Positions 35,099 to 43,282 of a stretch of DNA of 64,000 nt are shown here, piece after piece. The stretch is from a virus. The notes below the pieces were generated by a model. The model searched no databases, was not told the DNA's origin, and saw only the letters and a list, made by a program, of their open reading frames with translations. Position 1 is the stretch's first letter. Each line of letters opens with the position of its first letter. The stretch lies in IMG/VR virus record IMGVR_UViG_3300022602_000024, positions 62,797 through 126,796 of that record. One strand, written 5' to 3'. The position numbers and the translations under genes are program-made.

Positions 35099-35308
35099 TT
35101 ATTTAAAACCACCACCGTCCATGGTAACAGCAACGGCATTGGTAGTGGTGCGATTTAAACTGACATTTGTGGCCATCAAATCGTAAATTTCCGCATGCAA
35201 ATTGCGTGCTTCTTCGGCATTTAGTGTAAGAATCTTGCCGCTAGTTTGATTCATAGCTCTTACTCTATCATTAAACATTTTTATATGTAATGGTAAATTA
35301 TTGTCCAT
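35099..35308 (-). CDS. Small conserved phage protein (69 aa)
   Basis: Contains MFNDRVRAMNQTSGKILTLN, then EARNLHAEIYDLMA, and ends TMDGGGF. I recall closely similar proteins in T4-like cyanophages and pelagiphages, always hypothetical. The helix-turn layout is compatible with a small regulator, but this is not supported by a known domain. Overlaps the upstream gene by 11 bp. Confidence 0.75.
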   Translation of the reverse strand: MDNNLPLHIKMFNDRVRAMNQTSGKILTLNAEEARNLHAEIYDLMATNVSLNRTTTNAVAVTMDGGGFK

Positions 35309-35777
35309 TTGCTTCTTTCATTGCGTCCATCATGCGCTCTTGTGTTTTAAAAGGACCTTGATATTCGTAGCGGTTTAAGGTAATGAGTTTTGGACAGTAA
35401 GCACGAACCCATGTGTTACTGAATTTAACAATGTAATATCCTGCACAAAAGAAACTTTTACTCTTGGCTCCTTTGGTATAGATAGGCAAGTAGCGTTGCA
35501 CGTCCAAGACCTGATTGTGTGGGGCACTATTGGTAGGGAATCCATACACATCATAATGGTCTGACTTTTCACGCACAGGCTTTTCGGCTTTGGCAAATGC
35601 AATATTGTATTTCTTGCTCAACAATTTGATACTGGGAAACACTTCACGCTGATCATCGTGCACATAAGCAACACCACCATCTTCATCAATGGCTTGGATA
35701 GTGGCAATTTTGTTGCCATTGCTTTCCACAATCCAAAATTTATTTTTAACTACAGGTTTAGCGATTATTTCGGTCAT
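35298..35777 (-). CDS. Conserved phage protein of unknown function (159 aa)
   Basis: A beta-rich start (NKFWIVESNGNKIATIQAI) is followed by a VYGFPTNSAPHNQVLDVQ motif and a SFFCAGYYIVKF strand. I recall it in many T4-like phages of aquatic bacteria without function. Coupled by 4 bp to the gene upstream. Confidence 0.72.
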   Translation of the reverse strand: MTEIIAKPVVKNKFWIVESNGNKIATIQAIDEDGGVAYVHDDQREVFPSIKLLSKKYNIAFAKAEKPVREKSDHYDVYGFPTNSAPHNQVLDVQRYLPIYTKGAKSKSFFCAGYYIVKFSNTWVRAYCPKLITLNRYEYQGPFKTQERMMDAMKEANGQ

Positions 35778-36055
35778 AGTGAGATTCTCAACAATTCCAT
35801 ACTAACAATATGCCCAATACGTTCAGCAACATCTTCTTCCGACGTGATAATGTGTGTAATGTGATTGTTGCGATCTGTTTTGCGATCGTAGTGCCTAATC
35901 TGTACAATGGTACCGCCATGTGCTGGCATGACATTGAAGCACAGGCCTTCTACTTCTATCATGTCTCTAGCCCGTACTGGACTAATGGCAAGTATATCAC
36001 CGTCGCTGTCGTCGCGGTTTAACCAATTTCTCAATTTTCTTTTTAACCAACTCAT
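35774..36055 (-). CDS. Phage protein of unknown function (93 aa)
   Basis: A short basic N-terminal helix (MSWLKRKLRNWLNR) precedes an acidic, strand-rich body. The N-terminus could be an amphipathic membrane- or nucleic-acid-binding helix. Coupled by ATGA to the exonuclease gene, suggesting a shared transcript. Confidence 0.65.
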   Translation of the reverse strand: MSWLKRKLRNWLNRDDSDGDILAISPVRARDMIEVEGLCFNVMPAHGGTIVQIRHYDRKTDRNNHITHIITSEEDVAERIGHIVSMELLRISL

Positions 36056-37050
36056 TGTATTTCCTCTGGATATTGTGCTGATAAGAAGCGAACAAAGTTA
36101 TCAGCCTGTTCGCTCATTTTGATTAGGTCATACTTGCCACAGAACTTTAAGAAATGTGCACCAATCATGGGCCTACTCAACTGTACGGCACCTGTAGCAA
36201 TAGTTTCTGCAATCTTGGCTTTGATATCATCAGGTTGTGCAGTAAGATCAACCAAGACCACATTGCGCTGATAATCATCTAACACACGGTGTTCTTCGCC
36301 ATTATGGTCGGTCCAACGTTGCAACATTAGATTGTTCCACGCGAAACCCTTGCTCTCGCAATCGTTGAAGGCCTCTCGGAGTCCAACTTTATTTTTAGTT
36401 CCATTCGTACGGACCCCAGGGTACGCACTAAAGATATTATCGGTTGGATCCCCGCGGACACACTTCTCGAATAGTAGCCACTTAGGGTCCGGAACTGCTT
36501 TGATTTCCTTAGTTTTTTTATCTTTGACTGGGGCACCTTTTTTGTCAAAAATACCTTGTGCAGTGATAAGCTCATCTGTTATTCCATTATATTGATTTAC
36601 GTTTGGTGCGATCAGTTGCACAAAATCTGTGTCTGAACTTACGATGGTATGGTGATCCTCAGGGTGACTTTGGATCCATCCTGCCACCAAGTCATCTGCT
36701 TCCAGTTCTTCGTGCCGGAGAACAGTACAATTGGACTTTTCGCCGAGGAAGGTCTTGAGATTGTCAAAAGCCTCCCAAAATAGTCGGTCTTCTTCTTGCT
36801 CAGTTTCGGTGAGTGCAGCACGGGCAACTGATCGGTTTTTCTTGTACGGCTCATAATAATCCTTACGCCATGATCGGCCTTCTAAGCAGAATATGACATG
36901 GTCTGCCTTTTGATCTCTAAAACATTTGGCTACACTGGATAGCGTAACATGTATAGCAAATCCCAAGCGGTCCCAAGTGTCACTTTGACGATGTGCAGCA
37001 TGACGTGCACGAAAGAAGGTGTTTGCAGTATCAACAATTAAATATTTCAT
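36052..37050 (-). CDS. rnh: 5'-3' exonuclease, T4 RNase H/FEN-like
   Basis: Flap-type 5' nuclease of 332 residues. D7 in VDTANT is the first metal ligand; EELEADD (114-120) and SSDTDF (138-143) provide the acidic metal cluster; and a helix-hairpin-helix-like region follows. In T4 it removes RNA primers from Okazaki fragments. I place the start at 37050 (MKYLIVDTANT). The frame runs 49 codons further up, but that part lies over another gene and has no similarity. Confidence 0.85.
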   Translation of the reverse strand: MKYLIVDTANTFFRARHAAHRQSDTWDRLGFAIHVTLSSVAKCFRDQKADHVIFCLEGRSWRKDYYEPYKKNRSVARAALTETEQEEDRLFWEAFDNLKTFLGEKSNCTVLRHEELEADDLVAGWIQSHPEDHHTIVSSDTDFVQLIAPNVNQYNGITDELITAQGIFDKKGAPVKDKKTKEIKAVPDPKWLLFEKCVRGDPTDNIFSAYPGVRTNGTKNKVGLREAFNDCESKGFAWNNLMLQRWTDHNGEEHRVLDDYQRNVVLVDLTAQPDDIKAKIAETIATGAVQLSRPMIGAHFLKFCGKYDLIKMSEQADNFVRFLSAQYPEEIQ

Positions 37051-37056
37051 GTCGTT

Positions 37057-37085
37057 ATAATAGCACTTAATGATTAACGTGTCAA
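37057..37085 (-). promoter_or_regulatory. Sigma70 promoter giving a probably leaderless exonuclease message
   Basis: TTGACA (37080-37085), 17-bp spacer, TATTAT (37057-37062), AACGAC, ATG. The -10 ends 6 nt before the start codon, so the expected first base is the A of ATG. It sits at the 3' end of the upstream SGNH-like gene. Confidence 0.7.
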
Positions 37086-37769
37086 GTTCTTTTGGACAAT
37101 TTTTTGGTATAAAAATTCTGCCCAAGCAGCATGGGCATCTGGTCCAAAATGGTAACTTCCCGGATAAACTGGCTTGAAACCCTGTGCAAGACTCCAATTA
37201 TAGTAGGTAAAATCCCGATTATAGGGCTCTAAATAACTATCTCCCCAGAAATACTGGGGCTCATGTGCAAATGGTTCGTAGCAAGTAAAGAACAGATGCG
37301 GTATTTCGAGATCGTCAAGTTCGTCTCCTAGTTGCCAAATTTTAGTAGCCTGTTCCTGCATTTTGGATTCATAGTCCAAATTAGCGACATACTCTTTGTA
37401 ACGATGCCGTATGTCCACAGGCCAATCTTCGCCCATACCACCGGCACTAACTTGCCAGTAACGATCACCACTCAACCATTCTTCTCGTTCCCATGTACTC
37501 CATCCTATAACAATGTAGTCAGGTTTATTTGTTTCTAAATAAGCTCGTGTGGTTCTTATGATACGATCGTTACTGCTGGCACTTTCTGCGTCACAATCCA
37601 GTATGGCGCCCATGTGATTGGCTAATTCTGCACCCCAACTCACACGTAGGTTATCGGGGTGGGGTCGTCGTCCCAAAGCCCAATACATACTATCATCTTC
37701 AGCAAACCCATGAGGATTAACTGCTTCAGCTGCAGCAGTATTGCTGTCTCCGTTTACATACAGAATCAT
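37074..37769 (-). CDS. SGNH hydrolase-like protein 5
   Basis: A 231-residue protein with VNGDSNTAAAE at the N-terminus (GDSN in place of GDSF), an Asn in SASSNDR as block III, and YHFGPDAHAAW near the C-terminus giving Asp and His. It is distant from the four + strand copies. There is no signal peptide. It lies just upstream of the exonuclease and carries that gene's promoter in its 3' end. The substrate is unknown. Confidence 0.7.
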   Translation of the reverse strand: MILYVNGDSNTAAAEAVNPHGFAEDDSMYWALGRRPHPDNLRVSWGAELANHMGAILDCDAESASSNDRIIRTTRAYLETNKPDYIVIGWSTWEREEWLSGDRYWQVSAGGMGEDWPVDIRHRYKEYVANLDYESKMQEQATKIWQLGDELDDLEIPHLFFTCYEPFAHEPQYFWGDSYLEPYNRDFTYYNWSLAQGFKPVYPGSYHFGPDAHAAWAEFLYQKIVQKNLTR

Positions 37770-37775
37770 AGATTC

Positions 37776-38186
37776 TTAGGATACTTCTGTGCGTCCGTTG
37801 CCTAGGTCTTTGCGATCAATCACACGTGGTCTTGCATCGTATGGTTGATTGGCTTCCCATTGCTCGTAGTTTTCTGCCAGAACATTTTTGCAAACATCTG
37901 CAAACCATTGATCTACCATGTCTGCATCTGTTTTGCCTTTGTAGCCGGCACGTACTAGGTTAGCAATGAACTTTTCGTTCCAGTCCAGTTCAAATGCACC
38001 ATTTCCGATGTTGTCAGGATCTAGTTCTACACTGATAACACTGACCCAGGGTTCGCCTTTGGCATCGGCAATTTGCCTGGGAGTCATGCCAGTGAAGTCG
38101 ATCTTTTTAGTTGTCTTTTTTGTTGGTGCTTTTGCTGGCACTTTTTTAGCAGGTGTTTTTGTTGCTGGTGTTTTTTTAGTTACCAT
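37776..38186 (-). CDS. Conserved phage protein with histone-H1-like Lys/Ala/Pro tail (136 aa)
   Basis: Residues 1-30 are almost only Lys, Ala, Pro, Thr and Val, as in bacterial H1-like proteins, and probably bind DNA. The body has a DFTGMTPRQIADAKGEPW motif and GAFELDWNEKFIANL. I recall the body in many T4-like phages as a hypothetical. An ATG two codons earlier (38192) is an alternative start. Confidence 0.7.
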   Translation of the reverse strand: MVTKKTPATKTPAKKVPAKAPTKKTTKKIDFTGMTPRQIADAKGEPWVSVISVELDPDNIGNGAFELDWNEKFIANLVRAGYKGKTDADMVDQWFADVCKNVLAENYEQWEANQPYDARPRVIDRKDLGNGRTEVS

Positions 38187-38652
38187 TTTCATCCTCTTTG
38201 ATTTCTAACCATGTGTGATCGCCCATGTATTTAACTTGGCACATATAGTCATAGTTTACTGGTTTACCCGAACTCCAGTCATTGGGTCCGTGCGATGTAA
38301 GTATTGTTTTTTGCAAGCGAGTATCAAATGCTAACCAGTAGCATTGTCCCAGTACCACTTGAAATTGATATTCAGCGGCATACACCAAATCAGTAACATC
38401 TAGTCTACGTTTGATATCATCTGCTTGCTTTTGTAAAACACTCACAAGTTCCATAATACGATCATATTCCTGCTGGGCATAGATCCTAGCATGGTTGATC
38501 ATTATATCTTTTTGTCGTTGTACAGGAACAAGATCAAACTTGGGACCACCAGCTTCAGTGGCATAGGTACTTACATTACGATTAAAAAACGCAACCACAG
38601 TATTGCCTGTGGTTGAATCATAACTTTCTCTACCTTTGCTTACATTGCTCAT
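38176..38652 (-). CDS. DUF2452-like conserved protein
   Basis: A 158-residue protein with PKFDLVPVQRQKDIM, a long helix (HARIYAQQEYDRIMELVSVL), and GPNDWSSGKPVNYDY near the end. This pattern is what I recall for DUF2452, found in phages and some bacteria, without known function. It overlaps the Lys-rich protein gene by 11 bp. Confidence 0.72.
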   Translation of the reverse strand: MSNVSKGRESYDSTTGNTVVAFFNRNVSTYATEAGGPKFDLVPVQRQKDIMINHARIYAQQEYDRIMELVSVLQKQADDIKRRLDVTDLVYAAEYQFQVVLGQCYWLAFDTRLQKTILTSHGPNDWSSGKPVNYDYMCQVKYMGDHTWLEIKEDENGN

Positions 38653-38653
38653 G

Positions 38654-38914
38654 TTATCGTTTTAGTAACCACATCATGTGCTCTTGAGCATTGTGCCATC
38701 TATATTCCCATACAGGCGATCCAGGTCCGGTCCATACGGCAGCACCAACAAATCCTTTTTTGAGCCAAATACGTTTTTGGCTTAAATCGCATCGTTGTGG
38801 TGTTAATGCAAAACGTTCTTCCCACTCGGCTCTACGATAAAATGCACCATCTGCATCATCTATCCATCGGTTGTTTGACATGGCCCGCTTTCCTAGATAT
38901 CCTGTGCCCATCAT
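38654..38914 (-). CDS. Small phage protein of unknown function (86 aa)
   Basis: The start at 38914 forms TGATG with the queE stop; ATGs at 38926 and 38881 are alternatives. The protein has RWIDDADGAFYRRAEWEERF and many Trp residues (WLKKG, VWTGPGSPVWEYRW). No domain recognised. The coupling to queE may be only positional. Confidence 0.6.
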   Translation of the reverse strand: MMGTGYLGKRAMSNNRWIDDADGAFYRRAEWEERFALTPQRCDLSQKRIWLKKGFVGAAVWTGPGSPVWEYRWHNAQEHMMWLLKR

Positions 38915-39759
38915 CAGGTGCCCCACTCGTTCTTGAACAATGGCACTTGTAGTCGATCACTGTAACGCCAGCCACGTTTCATTGCGGCTAGTGCTACATT
39001 CCTTGCATTTAACGTGTAAACATTCTCTACACCGCCCACAGGCATGATATAAACATGCCCTTTAAACCCTGCTGATCTAAATTCTCTTACTGCACGTTCT
39101 GCATCTAACAAATCTTCTTCAGTGGCTACAACAAGTTTAAGATATACTGTACCAACTTGTTCATATTCGCATACAATCTCGGGTCGGATAGCATCCGCCC
39201 ACTTCTCGCCACTAGCAGGAAGTTTAGCACTTACGCTGAATGTGATTTCTCCATTTTTCCATCTAGCCCATTCTTGCAAATATCGTTTAAATTCTAGAGT
39301 TAACTTTTGCGTGCCATTTGTTTCAAATGTGATTTCTTTCAAGTCTGACATTTTAGGATGATCCAGCAAGTCTGGATAAGCACGTTGCCATCCTAGCAAT
39401 GGCTCGCCTCCTGTGATGACAAGGTGCTCATCGATCCAGGTCTTGTATGGGAGAATGTGCATGATTCTATCTGCAATGGCGTCTGTTGTGAGCATTGGAC
39501 TAAGTTCTTTAAAATCAGGATGCCAACTAGCATAGCTGTCACAACCCGTAGATACAAGAGGAAGTTCTTCATATTTGTTAAAGTGGTAAACGACTTGTGC
39601 AATATCATCAGCTTCGGTACTGAGTTCACCACGTGGCATACCAAAGCCGGCACATTTAAAGTTACAACCAAATGTGCGTAAGAATACCGACGGCACACCC
39701 ATATAGCGACCTTCTCCTTGTACGCTATAAAACAATTCTGCGATTTTGAGTTTACTCAT
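38914..39759 (-). CDS. queE: 7-carboxy-7-deazaguanine synthase
   Basis: Radical SAM enzyme that converts carboxytetrahydropterin (from QueD) to CDG. YSVQGEGRYMGVPSVFLR at residues 11-28 is diagnostic for QueE, and GGEP is at 117-120. The cluster motif is unusual: C32 and C36 are present, but the third Cys position is Phe39, and the next Cys is C73 in STGCDSYASW. The start at MSKLKIAELF gives 281 residues, within an 8-bp overlap with the MazG-like gene. Part of the folE/queD/queE/DpdA set. Confidence 0.92.
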   Translation of the reverse strand: MSKLKIAELFYSVQGEGRYMGVPSVFLRTFGCNFKCAGFGMPRGELSTEADDIAQVVYHFNKYEELPLVSTGCDSYASWHPDFKELSPMLTTDAIADRIMHILPYKTWIDEHLVITGGEPLLGWQRAYPDLLDHPKMSDLKEITFETNGTQKLTLEFKRYLQEWARWKNGEITFSVSAKLPASGEKWADAIRPEIVCEYEQVGTVYLKLVVATEEDLLDAERAVREFRSAGFKGHVYIMPVGGVENVYTLNARNVALAAMKRGWRYSDRLQVPLFKNEWGT

Positions 39760-40024
39760 AGATTGATGACCATTTCTTAAGTTTTTCAATTTTGTGTTGC
39801 TTTGCAATGTCTAATTGTACAGTATCTAGTACACCTTGGTCAACTAAAATGTCGATTAATGCCAACATATCTCCAACTTCCATTACCAAAGTTTCTCTGT
39901 GCGGTAAATTAGTATGATGCGAAAGTTCATCTAATCCAAATCTTCTGATTTTACTAACTTCTACTATTACTTCTGCACATTCTTCTTGTAGTATACCCAA
40001 GGCTTCTTCTATTTTTGAATTCAT
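39752..40024 (-). CDS. MazG-like nucleotide pyrophosphohydrolase
   Basis: A 90-residue all-helical protein with EEALGILQEECAEVIVEVSK (the EExxE metal motif) and EVGDMLALIDIL (ExxD), the two metal-binding helices of the MazG/NTP-PPase superfamily. These hydrolyse nucleoside triphosphates to monophosphates, or lower ppGpp in phage-infected cells. It overlaps queE and the radical SAM gene. Confidence 0.78.
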   Translation of the reverse strand: MNSKIEEALGILQEECAEVIVEVSKIRRFGLDELSHHTNLPHRETLVMEVGDMLALIDILVDQGVLDTVQLDIAKQHKIEKLKKWSSIYE

Positions 40025-41328
40025 GATATATTATGTCTGTTGAATTGTTCTATTAACCAAGGAAATAGTGTGGGCCAGCTGGTTCCGCGCCTGCGGTCTA
40101 ATTCGTTTAAGTAGGCATACATTTCTTTTAGTTTTGAAATATTTGGTTTACTAACTGCTACTTGTTGTCTAATGCCCTTCATATACGGAGTAAAATTAGC
40201 ATACCAAGAATCCAATGATGCAGTTTCTTCCATTACTGCAATAATCTTTGCAAAATCATCATCGAACACATCTCCTCCTAAGTAATCGGGATTCAACGGC
40301 TGTGGATCTTGTACAGTCATAAAGTTCTGGTATATGGGACGCTGGCGCCTCCAACCATTCATCTTACTCATTAAGTCTGGCATGGTTTTGATACTCAATG
40401 TGTTAATAGCACTATTGATATTTAGAACGATCCAATCCTGGCTGACCAAATATTCAAAGTTTTTCTCCCATCGATCCAAGTTCAACGGAAAACGCACATA
40501 TTCCTGTTCCGGACCCCAGCAATCAATACTGCCAGTGATCTGTAGAGTTTTCATTTTGCCATCTTGTACAATCTTTTTAAATCGTTCAATTTTGTTTATT
40601 AAACGATCAGTACTACAGTTAAGATTAGTAACAATGTTAAAGAACAATTCAGGATTACTGTGTTGCTCCACAAAATCCAAACATTCGTCAAACTCCTGTT
40701 GAAAGAAAGGTTCTCCTCCTAAGAATTGAAAGTGTGTAACTTGATTGTAGTGTTGATCCCACCAGGCCCAAAACTTTTCCACATACGCACGCCGGTTGGC
40801 GTCAACTTGATAGTTACTATTTAATTCAAATGTTGCATATTTCCAATCACCAAACTTTTTGTTTTCGGCTTGCCATGCGCTGGAGTAATGCGGCCCGCAG
40901 TAGATACATTTTAAATCACATGTGTTATCAAAGTATACTTCTACCATCTTCGGTACTACACTGGTTGCAGTAGGATCAGTATATACTTCGTTGGGGGTTA
41001 CATGTTGCAATTTTTCATTGTTGAAATGTCTATCACTGTAACCACCAGCATCTTCAATTTTGCGACAGTATTCGCAACCATTGCCAGGCCAAGAGCCGTC
41101 TAACATCAGTTGACGATCGCGTTGCTTTTCTGGCAAGTTATGAAAATCGTCAAAAGAGTCTAAGTCAAACTTATACTGACGTGTCCGATGGCAACTTGCG
41201 CTGGCGCTGTTGGCCATGTATATTGTGCTCCAAGTCCACTTTAGTTGGCACGTTGGATCTATGTTGATTGGCCATGTTTTTTGAGTCATGTGTGTTTTCT
41301 CTGTATTCTTTTTTGGCTCTACGCTCAA
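40021..41328 (-). CDS. Twitch-type radical SAM protein 6
   Basis: A 435-residue radical SAM enzyme of the same subtype as copies 1 and 2 on the + strand. It has C137, C141 and C144 followed by GPHYSSAW, GGEP at 204-207, and N-terminal C27, C46 and C85/C88 (GCEYC). It is joined by ATGA overlaps to the MazG-like gene and to the flavoenzyme gene. This unlinked copy suggests that the family has spread in the genome and may have different substrates. Confidence 0.85.
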   Translation of the reverse strand: MSVEPKKNTEKTHMTQKTWPINIDPTCQLKWTWSTIYMANSASASCHRTRQYKFDLDSFDDFHNLPEKQRDRQLMLDGSWPGNGCEYCRKIEDAGGYSDRHFNNEKLQHVTPNEVYTDPTATSVVPKMVEVYFDNTCDLKCIYCGPHYSSAWQAENKKFGDWKYATFELNSNYQVDANRRAYVEKFWAWWDQHYNQVTHFQFLGGEPFFQQEFDECLDFVEQHSNPELFFNIVTNLNCSTDRLINKIERFKKIVQDGKMKTLQITGSIDCWGPEQEYVRFPLNLDRWEKNFEYLVSQDWIVLNINSAINTLSIKTMPDLMSKMNGWRRQRPIYQNFMTVQDPQPLNPDYLGGDVFDDDFAKIIAVMEETASLDSWYANFTPYMKGIRQQVAVSKPNISKLKEMYAYLNELDRRRGTSWPTLFPWLIEQFNRHNIS

Positions 41329-42530
41329 TGTGATTCATTAGTTTTTTGGTCGACATTTTTAATTATCTCGGTTACAGTTTTAGCAGTATATGGACCTAGT
41401 GTCCATCCTAAGTGCCCGTGTCCTGTATTATAAAACACTTTTGCATTTTTGTCACTCTGTTTGATGATAGGCATCATGTTTGGCGTCATTGGGCGAAGGC
41501 AAGCATATTGTGTGTAATCGTGTGTATTGATATTTGGAAAGTTTGTTTTGATCCACTTTAACAAAGGCTCAATTCTAGCACGAGTGATATCATAATTTTC
41601 CCCTGCTAGTTCAGCAGTCCCAGCTACACGAAACTTATTACCTAAACTTGAAGTAACAATTTTGGCTTCGTCGTCTAACAAACTTACTTTAGGCAAGTAT
41701 TTGGCGTCAACATTGTTAATAGTAACACTATATCCTTTGATAGGGTATACTCCGATGTTGTCGCCGATTTGTTCAGCAAGCTCTGTGCTGCCCACTCCAT
41801 TTGCACCCACCACTGCATCATAATCTTCAGTTAATGTTTCTAGATCTTCGATCTTCCATTCATAAAAGAATTCAACCGCATATTTGTTTTTAAGGATATC
41901 TGCAAGTTGGTAACAAAACTTGTGTATATCTCCAGTCCAGTCACTGGGAGTAAATGTTGCGCCAACAACTCCATCAACATCAACCAACGCAGGATCTATA
42001 GTGCTGACAGCAGAAGGAGCAACCTCAACTCTATCTAATCCATTTGCATTGTATAACTTGGTAACTGCTTGTGCATTTTGCCAATAACTGTCTTTTTTAT
42101 AGAAATGCAAAATACCACAGTTGCTGCGATCAAACTCGATGGTTTCTTCTGCACAGATCTCATCGTACAATCTGCGACTCTCCAAAGCCATTTTTACAGT
42201 TGCGGCAGTATTTTTGGGACCTTCATTTCGAATAGTTGCCCACAAGAACCGAACTACCCAACGCCACATGGCCCAATCTAAACGCCAAGGGCGGAATAGA
42301 AATGGAGCATCTTTGGTAAACATCCACTTGATGCCTTTGTATACATTGCTCCATGATGTCCATGTTTCACTATTGCTGACAGATATTTGTCCACCATTGG
42401 CAAAACTGGTTTTCATACCAGCATAGCGTTCTGCTTCGTATACCGTAACTTCATATCCTTCTCTTGCAAGATAATACGCAGTTGTGACTCCAGTGATACC
42501 TGCCCCGATTACTGCTACTGTTTTAGTCAT
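41325..42530 (-). CDS. dadA: FAD-dependent D-amino-acid dehydrogenase-like oxidoreductase
   Basis: A 401-residue flavoprotein. VIGAGITGVTTAY with GxGxxG at 9-14 binds FAD, and KTSFANGGQISVSNSETW follows as in DadA/glycine-oxidase proteins. The C-terminus has YACLRPMTPNMMPII, the substrate region, and GHGHLGWTLGP. DadA oxidises D-amino acids to 2-oxo acids. Length is near that of E. coli DadA (432). It is locked by overlaps between a radical SAM gene and a cupin gene. The substrate in the phage could be another amine. Confidence 0.85.
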   Translation of the reverse strand: MTKTVAVIGAGITGVTTAYYLAREGYEVTVYEAERYAGMKTSFANGGQISVSNSETWTSWSNVYKGIKWMFTKDAPFLFRPWRLDWAMWRWVVRFLWATIRNEGPKNTAATVKMALESRRLYDEICAEETIEFDRSNCGILHFYKKDSYWQNAQAVTKLYNANGLDRVEVAPSAVSTIDPALVDVDGVVGATFTPSDWTGDIHKFCYQLADILKNKYAVEFFYEWKIEDLETLTEDYDAVVGANGVGSTELAEQIGDNIGVYPIKGYSVTINNVDAKYLPKVSLLDDEAKIVTSSLGNKFRVAGTAELAGENYDITRARIEPLLKWIKTNFPNINTHDYTQYACLRPMTPNMMPIIKQSDKNAKVFYNTGHGHLGWTLGPYTAKTVTEIIKNVDQKTNESH

Positions 42531-42868
42531 TAATGATTCCGTTTCCCGTCAAATACACAGTTAAAAACAAAGTCAGTGTTGCAGTTGTTGATTACACGAT
42601 GGAAAGCACCGTCTGGGATTAAAACAATATCTCCACCTTTGACTGGGAACGGCTCATCAGTTTCATCGCCCACAATCATTTGACCATAGCCCGAAATAAA
42701 GATATAAACTTCTTCTTGTCCGGGGTGGCGATGACCCCGTGTTTGTTGTCCGGGGTGTAGTTGTGTTTGGCTCAAGACCAAGTTATTTAATGTCTTGTTG
42801 TCGATTAATCGATAGGTTTCATTATCTTTGACAACTTCTCCGCCTATATTGTTGATGTTTAATGTCAT
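42530..42868 (-). CDS. Small cupin-domain protein
   Basis: A single-domain cupin of 112 residues. HPGQQTRGHRHPGQEEVYIFISG (metal-binding His, His and Glu of motif 1) and IPDGAFHRVIN (His of motif 2) are complete. Such proteins bind a metal and act as isomerases, epimerases or dioxygenases. It shares one base with the flavoenzyme stop (TAATG-like overlap), so the two probably act together. Confidence 0.8.
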   Translation of the reverse strand: MTLNINNIGGEVVKDNETYRLIDNKTLNNLVLSQTQLHPGQQTRGHRHPGQEEVYIFISGYGQMIVGDETDEPFPVKGGDIVLIPDGAFHRVINNCNTDFVFNCVFDGKRNH

Positions 42869-42984
42869 GATAGCAAATCCTCATTCCACTCTCTATGACC
42901 CTCTCTAAAGGCCATATTGGCTTGTGTTTCTCTAACTTCTACACGATAGCACCATAAACGTTGTTCTAACCTTGCGTTAAACAT
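42865..42984 (-). CDS. 39-residue free-standing copy of the QueD C-terminus
   Basis: On the - strand an ATG at 42984 opens a 39-codon frame ending TGA inside the cupin ATG (ATGA coupling). It codes WCYRVEVRETQANMAFREGHRE, which aligns with the last residues of QueD at 43526-44005 (WCSKVEVRETPSNMAYRQGHRE), including the substrate-binding Glu. The DNA is also alike (for example GTTTCTCTAACTTC and AGGCCATATT in both). It is a partial duplication kept as an intact small frame. Confidence 0.68.
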   Translation of the reverse strand: MFNARLEQRLWCYRVEVRETQANMAFREGHREWNEDLLS

Positions 42985-43282
42985 TTTTTAATCCTATTCT
43001 ACTATAACCTAACTTTGACTTGAGTTCCCTGCTTTTCTTCTCTGGTTTCCATGCTCTAGGATCAACTGTTTCGCCTGTGAGTTCATAACGAAAGTCTGGA
43101 TCGTAAACCATATAGCCCAACTTGTTCCATTTGATTACTCCATCGTCAAATAGAAAAATACAACCACGACACATACAGAAACTGGCACCGTTGTCACTCA
43201 TTACATTGCCATTCACTGTGCCAACATATTTGACTACATTGCCCTGGTGCATTTCTCTTAGTGCTTGGTAATAATCAATCAT
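42977..43282 (-). CDS. Phage protein of unknown function (101 aa)
   Basis: Residues 1-60 contain VVKYVGTVNGNVM and a CMCRGC motif (about 37-42), which could hold a metal. The C-terminus has DPRAWKPEKKSRELKSK. It overlaps the genes on both sides by 4-8 bp. Function not recognised. Confidence 0.65.
   Translation of the reverse strand: MIDYYQALREMHQGNVVKYVGTVNGNVMSDNGASFCMCRGCIFLFDDGVIKWNKLGYMVYDPDFRYELTGETVDPRAWKPEKKSRELKSKLGYSRIGLKNV

Noticed and set aside
36327-36575. Second reading frame in the exonuclease gene as a separate gene
   Set aside because: It lies entirely in another frame of the conserved nuclease, is Ser/Arg-rich, and has no ribosome site; it is a shadow.
36052-37197. Longer form of the exonuclease beginning at 37197
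   Set aside because: The extra 49 residues are Cys-rich, lie over the SGNH gene, and resemble no nuclease; the promoter and ATG at 37050 fit better.
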